Source of the DNA: Propionibacteriaceae bacterium UBA6122
GTDB lineage: Bacteria; Actinomycetota; Actinomycetes; Propionibacteriales; Propionibacteriaceae
DNA: 64,000 bases
Reading direction: 5' to 3'
Assembly (NCBI GenBank): GCA_002428365.1
Contig: DIVW01000033.1
Location: 6,041-70,040, forward strand
A program made the position numbers and the translations under genes. Of this stretch, positions 25,783-35,612 are shown in pieces; the stretch's first letter is position 1; the number at the start of each line of letters is the position of its first letter. Below the pieces are notes generated by a model, which was not told the DNA's origin, did not search any database, and saw only the letters and a program-made list of their open reading frames with translations.

Positions 25783-26060
25783 GACGCTTCGCCGCGCCGC
25801 GAAACCTGGGCGATCAACTCGCGACTACAGCCCAGGGCCGCCGCCAACGCCCCGTACGACCATTTCTGCGGGTCCTCGGCGCGGAGGCGCCGGACCAGCT
25901 GGTCACGTTCTGCGCGAAGCCGCGCGGCCAACTCGTCGGCCTCGACCGCTTTGCGGTGCAGTTCCCGAGCACGCGCGGCACGGGCGTCCGAGGTCCCCCC
26001 GGAACGCCGAATGGCGGCACCCCGCTGGGGGGCGCCGCCACGATCGGGCCTATTGGCCAC
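25779..26060 (-). CDS. Small helix-turn-helix-like protein coupled to Ro60
   Basis: Protein of 93 residues, unrecognised. Residues 1-25 are basic and Gly-rich, 27-64 form a charged helix (RARELHRKAVEADELAARLR) and 66-90 resemble a helix-turn-helix (WSYGALAAALGCSRELIAQV). GTG 26060 lies inside the Ro60 stop region (11-base overlap), so it is co-translated with Ro60. It could regulate the operon or bind RNA; neither is shown. Confidence 0.65.
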   Translation of the reverse strand: MANRPDRGGAPQRGAAIRRSGGTSDARAARARELHRKAVEADELAARLRAERDQLVRRLRAEDPQKWSYGALAAALGCSRELIAQVSRRGEAS

Positions 26061-27645
26061 TGGCGAACTCCGTGATCAGGTTCGGCACGGCTGCGTCGAA
26101 CCCGGCGATGTCGAGCATGCCCGCATCATCGGGATCAGCGATGCTGAACGCGTTCGAGGTCATTCCCACCACCACGAGCTTGGCCGGGATTCCGGTCTGC
26201 TCGCGGTAGGCCCGCAACGCCTGATGCGGATGCACGTTCCCGGCCCAGGTTTCGTTGTCGGTGTAGACCACGAAGGTGTCCACCTCCAAACCTTCCCGGG
26301 CCGCGTGCACCATCGGCAGCGCGCAGTCGGTGCCACCGAAGGGCATCGCATCGATCACCTTCAGCGCGTCATCCAACCGGCGACGCGGCGAGATGCCCAG
26401 CGGCCTCAACACCGACTCACGCCAGTTGGCCAGCCCAGCCGCCGCAAACCCGTACGCAGCCGCGGACGGCTCGGTGGCCAGCTGCACCAACGCCAGGGCG
26501 GCTGAGGCCTCCCGAGCGGTGATCGGCATGCCGGAGATGGGCACCCCCATCGAGCCCGACACGTCGACGGCCAGCATGGTCCGCGTGCCCGACGGCCGCA
26601 CCGCACCGAAAGCCGCGTAGAACGCAGCGTCCAAGGCATCGGCGATCGCCGGGGTCGGCGTCCACTCCCCCACACCACGAGCCGAGTGGCCCGAGGTGTA
26701 GGTGCGCTGGGCGACCAACACGTTCACCGGGTGCACCCGCGCCTTGCGGAGCCGGTCGGCATCGGTCAGTTGCGTGACCACCTCGGCGGTGCGTCCGCCC
26801 ATGGCGGGCAGGACGCCGAGTCGAGTCAGTCGCGGCAGCTGACGCATGAGTGCGGTCTGGGGCATGCCGGAATCCAGCAGCGCATCCCACACCGCAGCCT
26901 CACTCAGCGCGGCATCGGGCAGCATCTCCCAACTGAGGCCGTGATCGCTGACCAGTCGCGTCCAGGTGGCCACATCGGTGGCCTCCTGAGCGGCGACGAA
27001 GCCGGACACGATCGCGGGCACCTCGGCACCCGCCTCACCACGCAGGATCCACTCGAAAGTGGCTCGCAACGCAGGGACGCTGGTCACCGGGTGAGCCAGT
27101 CGCAACAGGTCTCGATGCGACCAGCCCTCACGCTGGCGATACTTCACCGCCTGGTAGGCCACCGCGTCGGCGTCCTTGGTGGTGTACCAGTTCGCCGCCG
27201 CCCGACGCAGCCCGCGACCCCAGCCACGGAACTGCTCCACGTAGCCAGCGAACAGAAACAGCTGCGTGCCCGTCCGTGCGACCTGGGGCAGGGCGGCCAG
27301 CGCGGACGGTGCGGCCTCCGGAACGGAAGCGGCGTAGGCCAACGCGAACAGTGCCGGGTTCTGCTTGGGCGCCCGACCCTGGGTGGAGATCTCCACGATG
27401 GTGGCGACCAAACCCTCAGGGTCGGCGGCCGCCAGTCGGGTCAGTACGGCAGCGTTGTCCAGCGCGAGCGCGCGATCACCGACGTAATACGTACCGCCGT
27501 CCACACCCAGGGTGAGGAACCGACGCAGCCGCGCCTGATCGTCCAGCTCGAAGGTGTACCCACCTGCGCTGTTGGCGACCTGTCGGGGATCAGCCTTCTG
27601 GCTCTGCGGCGTGCGCCGCGAGCTGATCCAATTCAAAACGTCCAT
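26050..27645 (-). CDS. rsr: Ro60/TROVE-domain RNA-binding protein (Rsr)
   Basis: Bacterial Ro60 orthologue of 531 residues. Residues 1-340 form the HEAT-repeat TROVE ring (GGYTFELDDQARLRRFLTLG, AVKYRQREGWSHRDLLRLAHP and LMRQLPRLTRLGVL) that holds misfolded RNA ends in its hole and Y RNA on its outer surface. Residues 350-530 are a von Willebrand A domain with MIDAS motif DVSGSMG and VVYTDNETWAG. AAGGAGGAA sits just before ATG 27645. Upstream in the same direction are four Y-RNA-like units. Ro60 with Y RNA tethers exoribonucleases such as PNPase in other bacteria, acting in RNA decay and stress survival. Confidence 0.93.
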   Translation of the reverse strand: MDVLNWISSRRTPQSQKADPRQVANSAGGYTFELDDQARLRRFLTLGVDGGTYYVGDRALALDNAAVLTRLAAADPEGLVATIVEISTQGRAPKQNPALFALAYAASVPEAAPSALAALPQVARTGTQLFLFAGYVEQFRGWGRGLRRAAANWYTTKDADAVAYQAVKYRQREGWSHRDLLRLAHPVTSVPALRATFEWILRGEAGAEVPAIVSGFVAAQEATDVATWTRLVSDHGLSWEMLPDAALSEAAVWDALLDSGMPQTALMRQLPRLTRLGVLPAMGGRTAEVVTQLTDADRLRKARVHPVNVLVAQRTYTSGHSARGVGEWTPTPAIADALDAAFYAAFGAVRPSGTRTMLAVDVSGSMGVPISGMPITAREASAALALVQLATEPSAAAYGFAAAGLANWRESVLRPLGISPRRRLDDALKVIDAMPFGGTDCALPMVHAAREGLEVDTFVVYTDNETWAGNVHPHQALRAYREQTGIPAKLVVVGMTSNAFSIADPDDAGMLDIAGFDAAVPNLITEFASGQ

Positions 27646-27683
27646 CGGTTCCTCCTTTCGTTGTGCAGGGATTTCCTGCGTGA

Positions 27684-27795
27684 GCGGGGACGGGCGTGGA
27701 GTGCGCACCGGGTGGAACCCGGCCTGGCCGGGCCCGCCTTCTCACGGGCGGATTCCATTGAGAGTGGTAACCGATTCGCTTCGGCCCGTCCTCGC
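27684..27795 (-). ncRNA. Y-RNA-like unit 4 (nearest Ro60; not tRNA-like)
   Basis: 112-base unit on the minus strand, closed by GCGAGGACGGGC and GCCCGTCCCCGC (11 of 12 pairs). It has the shared 5' strand GGGCCG...TCGGTTACC and the 3' strand CTCCACGCCC seen in all four units, which I take as the Ro60-binding stem. The distal part holds plain GC hairpins (CCCGGCC/GGCCGGG) instead of a T loop. It may also act as the Ro60 leader structure; ATG 27645 is 38 bases further on. Confidence 0.65.
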
Positions 27796-27807
27796 ATCGC
27801 TGTGGGT

Positions 27808-27906
27808 GCAGTGGGCGTGGTGTGTCACCGGAGTACGCGACGCAAGCGCCACGTTGGGGATTCGAACCCTTGGATACCAGATAACCGAATGACTTCGGCC
27901 CACTGC
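27808..27906 (-). ncRNA. Y-RNA-like unit 3 (partial tRNA mimic)
   Basis: 99-base unit on the minus strand with a perfect 9-bp terminal stem (GCAGTGGGC/GCCCACTGC). The 5' strand GGGCCGAAG...TCGGTTATC and 3' strand CACCACGCCC match the other units. It has a T-loop sequence TTCGAAT within a GGG/CCC stem, then an 8-bp helix (27835-27854) capped by a CUUG tetraloop where a tRNA acceptor would be open. No D arm follows. Twelve bases separate it from unit 4. Confidence 0.72.
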
Positions 27907-27911
27907 GGTGA

Positions 27912-28049
27912 GGCCTGGGCGGGCGTGTGTATGACCGCCGGAGTGATTGCTCTGCCAAGTTGAGCTACGACGCCGAAGCGCCGACGGGACTCGAACCCGC
28001 AACACATCCATTTACAGTGGTAACCGACGACCCCCGGCCCACCCAGACC
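27912..28049 (-). ncRNA. yrlA: Y-RNA-like unit 2 with permuted tRNA domain (YrlA type)
   Basis: 138-base unit on the minus strand, closed by a 13-bp stem (28037-28049 with 27912-27924) that includes two G-U pairs possible only in the minus-strand RNA. The Ro60 strand is GGGCCGGGGGTCG then TCGGTTACC. The distal module is tRNA in permuted order: a canonical T arm (27984-28000, loop TTCGAGT, 5-bp stem), an acceptor-like 6-bp helix closed by UUCG (27968-27983), and a D arm (27949-27965) with GG in the loop. The anticodon stem position opens into the Ro60-binding stem. This is the architecture described for bacterial YrlA RNAs. Confidence 0.83.
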
Positions 28050-28065
28050 TCATGAAGTTGTGTGA

Positions 28066-28193
28066 GTCAGGCGGACGTGGAGTTTGGCCACCGGAAGCCT
28101 GGCGTTCTGGCGTTGAACTACCCACGAGTGGGCCGAGGACTTCAACCTCGGAGCTCCAGGTCCTGAGAACCGACAACCGCCGGCCCGCCTGAC
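28066..28193 (-). ncRNA. Y-RNA-like unit 1 (first of array, permuted tRNA domain)
   Basis: 128-base unit on the minus strand with a perfect 9-bp terminal stem (GTCAGGCGG/CCGCCTGAC). It carries the common strand GGGCCG...TCGGTT and the 3' strand ACTCCACGTCC. The distal module has a 6-bp T-arm-like hairpin with loop TTGAAGT (28133-28151), a short closed acceptor (CCCA/TGGG, 28121-28132) and a D-arm-like GTTC/GAAC hairpin (28104-28118). Its start lies a few bases after the predicted transcription start. Confidence 0.75.
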
Positions 28194-28200
28194 GAGAACC

Positions 28201-28231
28201 AAGTGTGTAGGGGTCTACACACTTGAGTCAA
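28201..28231 (-). promoter_or_regulatory. Promoter and perfect palindrome driving the Y RNA-Ro60 operon
   Basis: On the minus strand TTGACT (28226-28231) and TACACA (28204-28209) are spaced by 16 bases and point to a start near 28197, just before unit 1. A perfect 10-bp inverted repeat, AAGTGTGTAG and CTACACACTT with a four-base centre (28201-28224), covers the spacer and -10 box. That placement fits a repressor operator better than a terminator, since no U-run follows. Confidence 0.6.
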
Positions 28232-28260
28232 ATCGGCACCGGTGGCGCTGGCTAAGCCCA

Positions 28261-28345
28261 CCCCCGCTGCCTGAGCGAGCCACCCCGCCCCCGCTGGTTG
28301 AGCAGGTCGCGAAACGACCGTGTCGACAACACCCCGCCACCGAAC
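28261..28345. repeat. Actinobacterial extragenic repeat fragment
   Basis: The stretch contains GCTGGTTGAGCAGGTCGCG and the hairpin GGTCG-CGAAA-CGACC followed by GTGTCGA. This closely matches a dispersed intergenic repeat (GGTTGAGTAGGTCGCGAAGCG-type) common in high-GC actinobacteria. A partial second copy (GCTGCCTGAGCGAGC) precedes it. No gene is visible between the Y RNA promoter and 28414. Confidence 0.5.
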
Positions 28346-28413
28346 CGAAGAAGTTGTCCACATTCTTTCGCACACACATTCGATTTGTCAGTGGCGACTG
28401 TCAGGATAGAACC

Positions 28414-29769
28414 ATGAACAACAGCCGCGAACTCCTCCCCGCCGGACAGGCGCTGGAGCAGATTCTCACGCTGTTGGATCGGGTCGATTCGCGCCGTACC
28501 GACCTGCCGCCCGAGCAACGATTGCTATGGCTGCGCACCGCACGGCTGGCCCAAAACCGCATCCAGGCATTGACCGGCCTGCTCACCGCAGAGGCCGAAT
28601 CAACCCAAGCCGCCGAACGGACGGTCGGCACCCCCATCACGTCTTGGATCGCCACCCAAGAGGTGTGCTCCCGCAAGCAGGCGATCCGCGACGTGTTCGC
28701 CGCGCGCAGCCTAGGCCAGCATCGGCTGGTCGGGCAGGCCGCGAGCGAGGGCACGATCAACACCAACCAGGCCACCGCGATCGGCAAGGTGCTGAGCAGC
28801 ATCGGTTCCCAGCTGGACGCCTCCCAGAAGGCCGAGGCGGAAAAGGAACTGGTCAGCCTGGCCAGCCACCTGGACGCAGGCCAGCTCGCTCGTTCGGTCG
28901 GGCAGGTGCTGCGCAAGGTCGCGCCGACCGATGCCAATCAACTGTTGGAGGATCGGCTGCAGCGCCAAGCCGAGCAAGCCCAGCGCGAGCGGTTCCTGCG
29001 GTTCTTCCCGGCCGGTGGCTCGTTGCGTTTCGAGGGGTCGTTGCCGATGGTCGAAGGCGAGCGTTTCCAGGCGTTGATCGCGGCCCACCGGGAGAAGAAC
29101 CGGCGCACCAGCATCGAGGCTGGCGAGTCGCTGGCCGAGCGACCCAACTACGACCAGCGCCAGGCGGACGCCCTCATCTCAGTGTGCGACAGTGCCGCCA
29201 AGGCGCGGCCCAAGCCGGGCCTGGGGTCTGCGCGGGTGCTGGTGAAGCTCGACTACCAGCAGTTGCGCGATCAGGCCGCCGGGGCTGGGCTGATTGGTGC
29301 GGACGAGCCGGTGTCGGCGGGCGACCTGCGGCGGCTGTGCTGCGACGCCGAGCTGATTCCTGCTGTGCTCGGTGGGGTTTCGGAGGTGCTGGACGTCGGC
29401 CGCGAGCGCCGCCTGGTGACCCCCGCCATCCGCGACGCACTCACCTTGCGGGACGGCGGGTGTGCCTTCCCCGGCTGCGACGTGCGTCCTGAATCTTGCG
29501 AAGCCCACCACATTCAGCCCTGGTGGGACGGCGGAGTGACCGCCCTGCGGAACGTGGTGTCGTTGTGCCACCACCACCACGGTGTAATCGAGCCCGATCG
29601 GGAGTTCCGCCGCGACCAGTGGAGCGTACACATCGGCGAGAACGGTGCCTCAGTGTTCACTCCCCCGGTGCGATTGCAGCGCTTCGGGGAGCGAAGTCGA
29701 CTGCCGGATGATCCGGTGGCGAGGGGTTCGGAGGGGGTCGAAAGAGAGATTGAGTTGGCCCTGCTGTGA
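28414..29769 (+). CDS. DUF222 / HNH endonuclease domain protein (13E12 repeat type)
   Basis: Protein of 451 residues. The long helical N-terminal region (about 1-300) is DUF222-like; the C-terminus has an HNH nuclease motif (CAFPGCDVRPESCEAHHIQPW, then GVTALRNVVSLCHHHHGVI). Such proteins occur in many copies in actinobacteria and are often mobile, with unknown biological role. ATG 28414 is preceded by AGGA; an in-frame start upstream (28354) has no site. Confidence 0.82.
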   Translation: MNNSRELLPAGQALEQILTLLDRVDSRRTDLPPEQRLLWLRTARLAQNRIQALTGLLTAEAESTQAAERTVGTPITSWIATQEVCSRKQAIRDVFAARSLGQHRLVGQAASEGTINTNQATAIGKVLSSIGSQLDASQKAEAEKELVSLASHLDAGQLARSVGQVLRKVAPTDANQLLEDRLQRQAEQAQRERFLRFFPAGGSLRFEGSLPMVEGERFQALIAAHREKNRRTSIEAGESLAERPNYDQRQADALISVCDSAAKARPKPGLGSARVLVKLDYQQLRDQAAGAGLIGADEPVSAGDLRRLCCDAELIPAVLGGVSEVLDVGRERRLVTPAIRDALTLRDGGCAFPGCDVRPESCEAHHIQPWWDGGVTALRNVVSLCHHHHGVIEPDREFRRDQWSVHIGENGASVFTPPVRLQRFGERSRLPDDPVARGSEGVEREIELALL

Positions 29770-29854
29770 CCGGATGCGGAAGACGATTGGGCTCGATGGC
29801 GCATTGCCGCGGGTGCAAGCCTTGCCGCGCTTGGGTGAGCGTTAGGGTCGAGGT

Positions 29855-30262
29855 ATGAGCCAGGCGTTCAGCGAGGAGGCAACTCACCCGACACCAGAGC
29901 GCATTGCGGCTGCCCTGGGTGACGCTGCCTCGGTGTGGGCGACGACGGTTGCCGCGATCGAAGAGGTTGGCTCAACGGTTGAGTGGCGGTACTACCGCGA
30001 TGGCGGCTGGCTCGCGAAGGCGACCAAGCGCAGCCAAACCATCGCCTGGCTACGCGTTGAACCCGGACACCTCCGCGTCACCTTCTACTTCGCCGCCAGG
30101 TTCCGTGAACTGCTCCTGGATGAAGTAGGGATTAATGCCACCCTCCGCGAGCAAGTCGATGCTGCCACTGGCCGGACCATCGCGCTCAGTCTGGAGCTGG
30201 GTGCCACGTCTGCGCCCGAACAGCTGCTTGCGCTCATTGCCCTCAGACTCGGCGCCAAGTAG
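29855..30262 (+). CDS. DUF3788-like small protein
   Basis: Soluble protein of 135 residues. VEWRYYRDGGWLAKATKRSQTIAWL followed by VTFYFAARFRELLL resembles DUF3788 proteins, whose function is unknown. TAGGGT (29843-29848) is six bases before ATG 29855, suggesting a leaderless transcript; GAGGT also overlaps the spacer. It stands alone between the HNH gene and the convergent meaB. Confidence 0.72.
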   Translation: MSQAFSEEATHPTPERIAAALGDAASVWATTVAAIEEVGSTVEWRYYRDGGWLAKATKRSQTIAWLRVEPGHLRVTFYFAARFRELLLDEVGINATLREQVDAATGRTIALSLELGATSAPEQLLALIALRLGAK

Positions 30263-30353
30263 CCACGACCGCGATTCGCGACCCACTGACTCTGCGCCGA
30301 CGGCGGCGGGCATCCCGTCGGGCTGGACATTCCGGGCGGAAGCGGCGACGTGC

Positions 30354-31478
30354 TCAGTCTTTTGGCGTGTGGGTAGCTCCGAACAAGGTCGTCGCGTCAG
30401 CCGCGAAGGCGGCGAGTATCTGCTGCGAGGCTTCCAGGGCGGACAGTTCCCCTGATTCCACTTCGGCTTCCAGACGGGCGCGGATCGCCTTGACTGCTGC
30501 GGAGTTGCGCAGCGCGTCCTCAAGCTCGCCGGCCACCAGGGCCCACAGCCATTCGCGTTGCTGGCGGGCCCGGCGCGCTTCCAACTCACCGGCTTCCTCC
30601 AGGCGGGCGCGGTGGTCGAGAATCGCGGCCCATACCTCGTCCAGCCCCTTACCGGTCAACGAACTCGACGTCAGCACTGCTGGCGGCACCGCATGCGGAT
30701 CGGAGGTGAGCAGCTTGATCGCAATGCTGAGTTCGCGAGCCGCCACCCGAGCTTCGGCCTCATGATCGCCGTCAGCCTTGTTGACGGTGATCACATCGGC
30801 CATCTCCAAGATGCCGCGCTTGATGCCCTGCAATTGATCCCCGGCCCTGGCCAGGGTGATCAACAAAAAGGTGTCGACCATGCCAGCCACGGCTACCTCA
30901 GATTGGCCCACGCCAACGGTCTCCACCAGGATCACGTCGTAGCCGGCGGCTTCCAGCACCAACATCGATTCCCGGGTCGCCCGAGCCACGCCGCCCAAAT
31001 GCGACCCGGCCGGGGAGGGCCGAATGAAGGCCTGCTCAGATTGGGCCAACTCCCCCATCCGCGTGCGATCGCCCAAAATCGAGCCGCCCGTCTTGGCCGA
31101 GGTCGGGTCAACGGCCAACACCGCAATCTTGTGGCCAGCCGCGATCAATCGGCGACCGAGCGCGTCAATGAAGGTGGATTTCCCCGAACCCGGGGTGCCG
31201 GAGATGCCCACCCGAATCGCCTTGCCGGTGTTGGGACGCAAGATCCGCAACAACTCGGTGGCCACCGAATGATGGGCTGGCTTGTTGGATTCAGCCAGGG
31301 TGATCGCCCGAGCAATACCGCCACGGCTGCCGGCCAGCACCTGCTCGGCCAGGTGAGCCGGGTCCAGTTTGGGCCGGCGCACCACGTCCGGATCGCGGCG
31401 GGGCGGGACGGCCTCACCGTACTGCGGACCGACATTGAAGTCGGATTCCAGCCAGATCGGTGGCTTGTCCTCGCCCAC
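30354..31478 (-). CDS. meaB: Methylmalonyl-CoA mutase-associated GTPase MeaB
   Basis: G-protein chaperone of 374 residues that gates cobalamin loading and protects methylmalonyl-CoA mutase. Motifs: Walker A GTPGSGKSTFIDALG, switch DPTSAKTGGSILGDRTRM, VETVGVGQSE and NKADGDHE. GTG 31478 is seven bases from TAGGTT (31486-31491 on this strand), so meaB can be transcribed from its own leaderless promoter placed at the end of the mutase gene as well as from the operon. Confidence 0.93.
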   Translation of the reverse strand: MGEDKPPIWLESDFNVGPQYGEAVPPRRDPDVVRRPKLDPAHLAEQVLAGSRGGIARAITLAESNKPAHHSVATELLRILRPNTGKAIRVGISGTPGSGKSTFIDALGRRLIAAGHKIAVLAVDPTSAKTGGSILGDRTRMGELAQSEQAFIRPSPAGSHLGGVARATRESMLVLEAAGYDVILVETVGVGQSEVAVAGMVDTFLLITLARAGDQLQGIKRGILEMADVITVNKADGDHEAEARVAARELSIAIKLLTSDPHAVPPAVLTSSSLTGKGLDEVWAAILDHRARLEEAGELEARRARQQREWLWALVAGELEDALRNSAAVKAIRARLEAEVESGELSALEASQQILAAFAADATTLFGATHTPKD

Positions 31479-31495
31479 GCTCGCGAACCTATCGA

Positions 31496-33708
<2,213 letters not shown>

Positions 33709-33712
<4 letters not shown>

Positions 33713-35553
33713 TTCGCCACTCCGATCCGGTCCAGGGTCGCGTTGAGGAAGGCGACCACGTCCATACCGTCGAATACTTCGCCGTCGATGACAGCATCGA
33801 CGTCTTCGGCACCGGTCTCGGTCTTGCGCCCGGCCAGGTAGACCGTTTCCACCCCGGCCTGCTTCAAAGCGGTGGCCACCTCGATAGCTTGAGTGGCATA
33901 CACCCCAGCCGATGAACACAGCACGACGACCTTGGCCCCGGCTGCCTTGGCGGCAATCTCAGCGGCGCTCCCGCCTTCGCTGGACGGCGTAGCGATACCG
34001 GCCACCCCGAACAACGCCTTGGTGAACATCTCCCGGCCACCGAAATCGCGCCGTGCTCCCAGACAAGCCAGGAACACCTCCGGAGTGCCTGCGGCCGCCG
34101 CGGAGCGGTCCCGCAATGCCTCGAAGACCGCCGAATCGCGCAGCGGCACCAACCCCGACCTTTCCGGGGCGCCCGGACGCGGACGCACCACGCGCGGCTC
34201 TTCGTCGGGCTTGGGGAACATGCTCACCCCGGTCAGGGGCTGGGCCCGAGTAGCCAGACGCTTGACTCGGGCGGCATTGGTGGTGCCGATCCGCTCAGCA
34301 ATCTGGCCCGAGGTGAGCGCGGTGATCATGCCACCGGCCGCCTCGATCTCACCGAAGGCCGCCCAGGCCTTGCTTGCCAACTGATCGGTCAGGTTCTCCA
34401 CGTACCAGGAGCCACCAGCCGGATCGTTGACCCGGCCAACGTTTGACTCTTCGCCAGCCAACAGCTGGATATTGCGGGCCATGCGGCGGCTGAAATCGTC
34501 CGGCAGCCCAAGGGCGGTGTCGAACGGCAAAGTGGTAATGGAATCCGCGCCGCCGACAGCGGCAGCGAAGGTCGCGATCGTGGTGCGCAGCAGATTCACC
34601 CACGGGTCGTCCCGGGTGATCATCCGCCAACTGGTTACGGCCTGCTGTAGCGCGCCCCGCTGAGCCGCGGGCACCCCACTGACCTCGCCCACCCGAGCCC
34701 AGGCCCGGCGCAGCGCCCGCAAGCGGGCTATCGAGGTGAACTGGTCGGTGTTCACGGCTACCCGGAAGGTGATCTGGCCAAAGGCCTGCGCCGGTGAGAT
34801 TCCGGCGGCCTCCAAATCGCGCAGGTAGGCCACCCCAGTGGCCAGGGCAAATGCCAACTGGTCAATGTCGCCAGCACCGGCGTCGTCATAGGGCGTCACG
34901 TCGACGGTTAGCGCGCGCACCCCGGGCAGATCGGCGATCGCGGCCGCGACCCAGGCGGCCTGCGGGCTCAGATCGGGGGCAGCCCCGGTGCGGGCCGCCA
35001 AAGCCAGCGCGTCCAGGCCCAGATTGCCTTGCACCTTGGCGGTATCGAAGCCTTTGAAGAACTCGGCCAGCCCGGCCGCTGCCGACACCTGGTCTTCGAC
35101 GCTGCTGACGCTGATGCCAGCCACGGTGGGATCGACACCGGCCAACACCGCAGCCAAATCTGCGACCGCGATGGCGTCACTGCCAGTACGCAGCCACACC
35201 GAGGTGGCCCCACGCGCCAGATCGGCGAGCACCTCGCGATTGGTGAAACTACGGTCTGGGTCCTCATGCAACTGCTGCACGTCCCAGGCCGAGAGGGCAC
35301 CGGTCTTGATTGAGGTTCCCCTGGTGAACGGGTTCACCCCGGGATGACCCAATGGGCCTTCAGCTTCGGTATACAAGGGTTCGATCTCCAAGCCGTCCAC
35401 CGTGGTGGAGCGGAGCCTGGCCATCGCCTGGTCAATAGTGAGTTCCTTGCCAACGGGCCGCCGCCGGTTGAGGACCTTCAGGACCTCAATCTCCCAGTCT
35501 GCGGTGGTGGGAGCAGCGAAATCACCGGCAAGGAGCAGCGGCGTCTCGGTCAT
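33709..35553 (-). CDS. mutA: Methylmalonyl-CoA mutase, small subunit
   Basis: Catalytically inactive partner of 614 residues. It has the barrel fold (LTIDQAMARLRSTTVDGLEIEPLY, NPFTRGTS, GEESNVGRVNDPAGGSWYVE) but lacks the DxHxxG cobalamin motif in the C-terminal domain (ACLGARRDFGGREMF instead). ATG 35553 lies six bases after TATGGT (35560-35565), so the mut operon is probably leaderless; an upstream in-frame start is unlikely. Confidence 0.93.
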
Positions 35554-35612
35554 AACCTCACCATAGCCCGGCCCACCCGATCCCAATTCCAGGTGCAACC
35601 AAACGAAACGGG

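Noticed and set aside
27840..28010. One or two ordinary tRNA genes on the minus strand
   Set aside because: T loops (TTCGAAT, TTCGAGT) are present, but the acceptor is closed by a tetraloop and arms occur in the order T-acceptor-D. There is no free 3' end or anticodon loop, so these are Y RNA domains.
28414..29769. Insertion sequence or intein around the HNH gene
   Set aside because: No terminal inverted repeats, target duplications or split host protein are visible; DUF222/HNH proteins commonly stand alone in actinobacteria.
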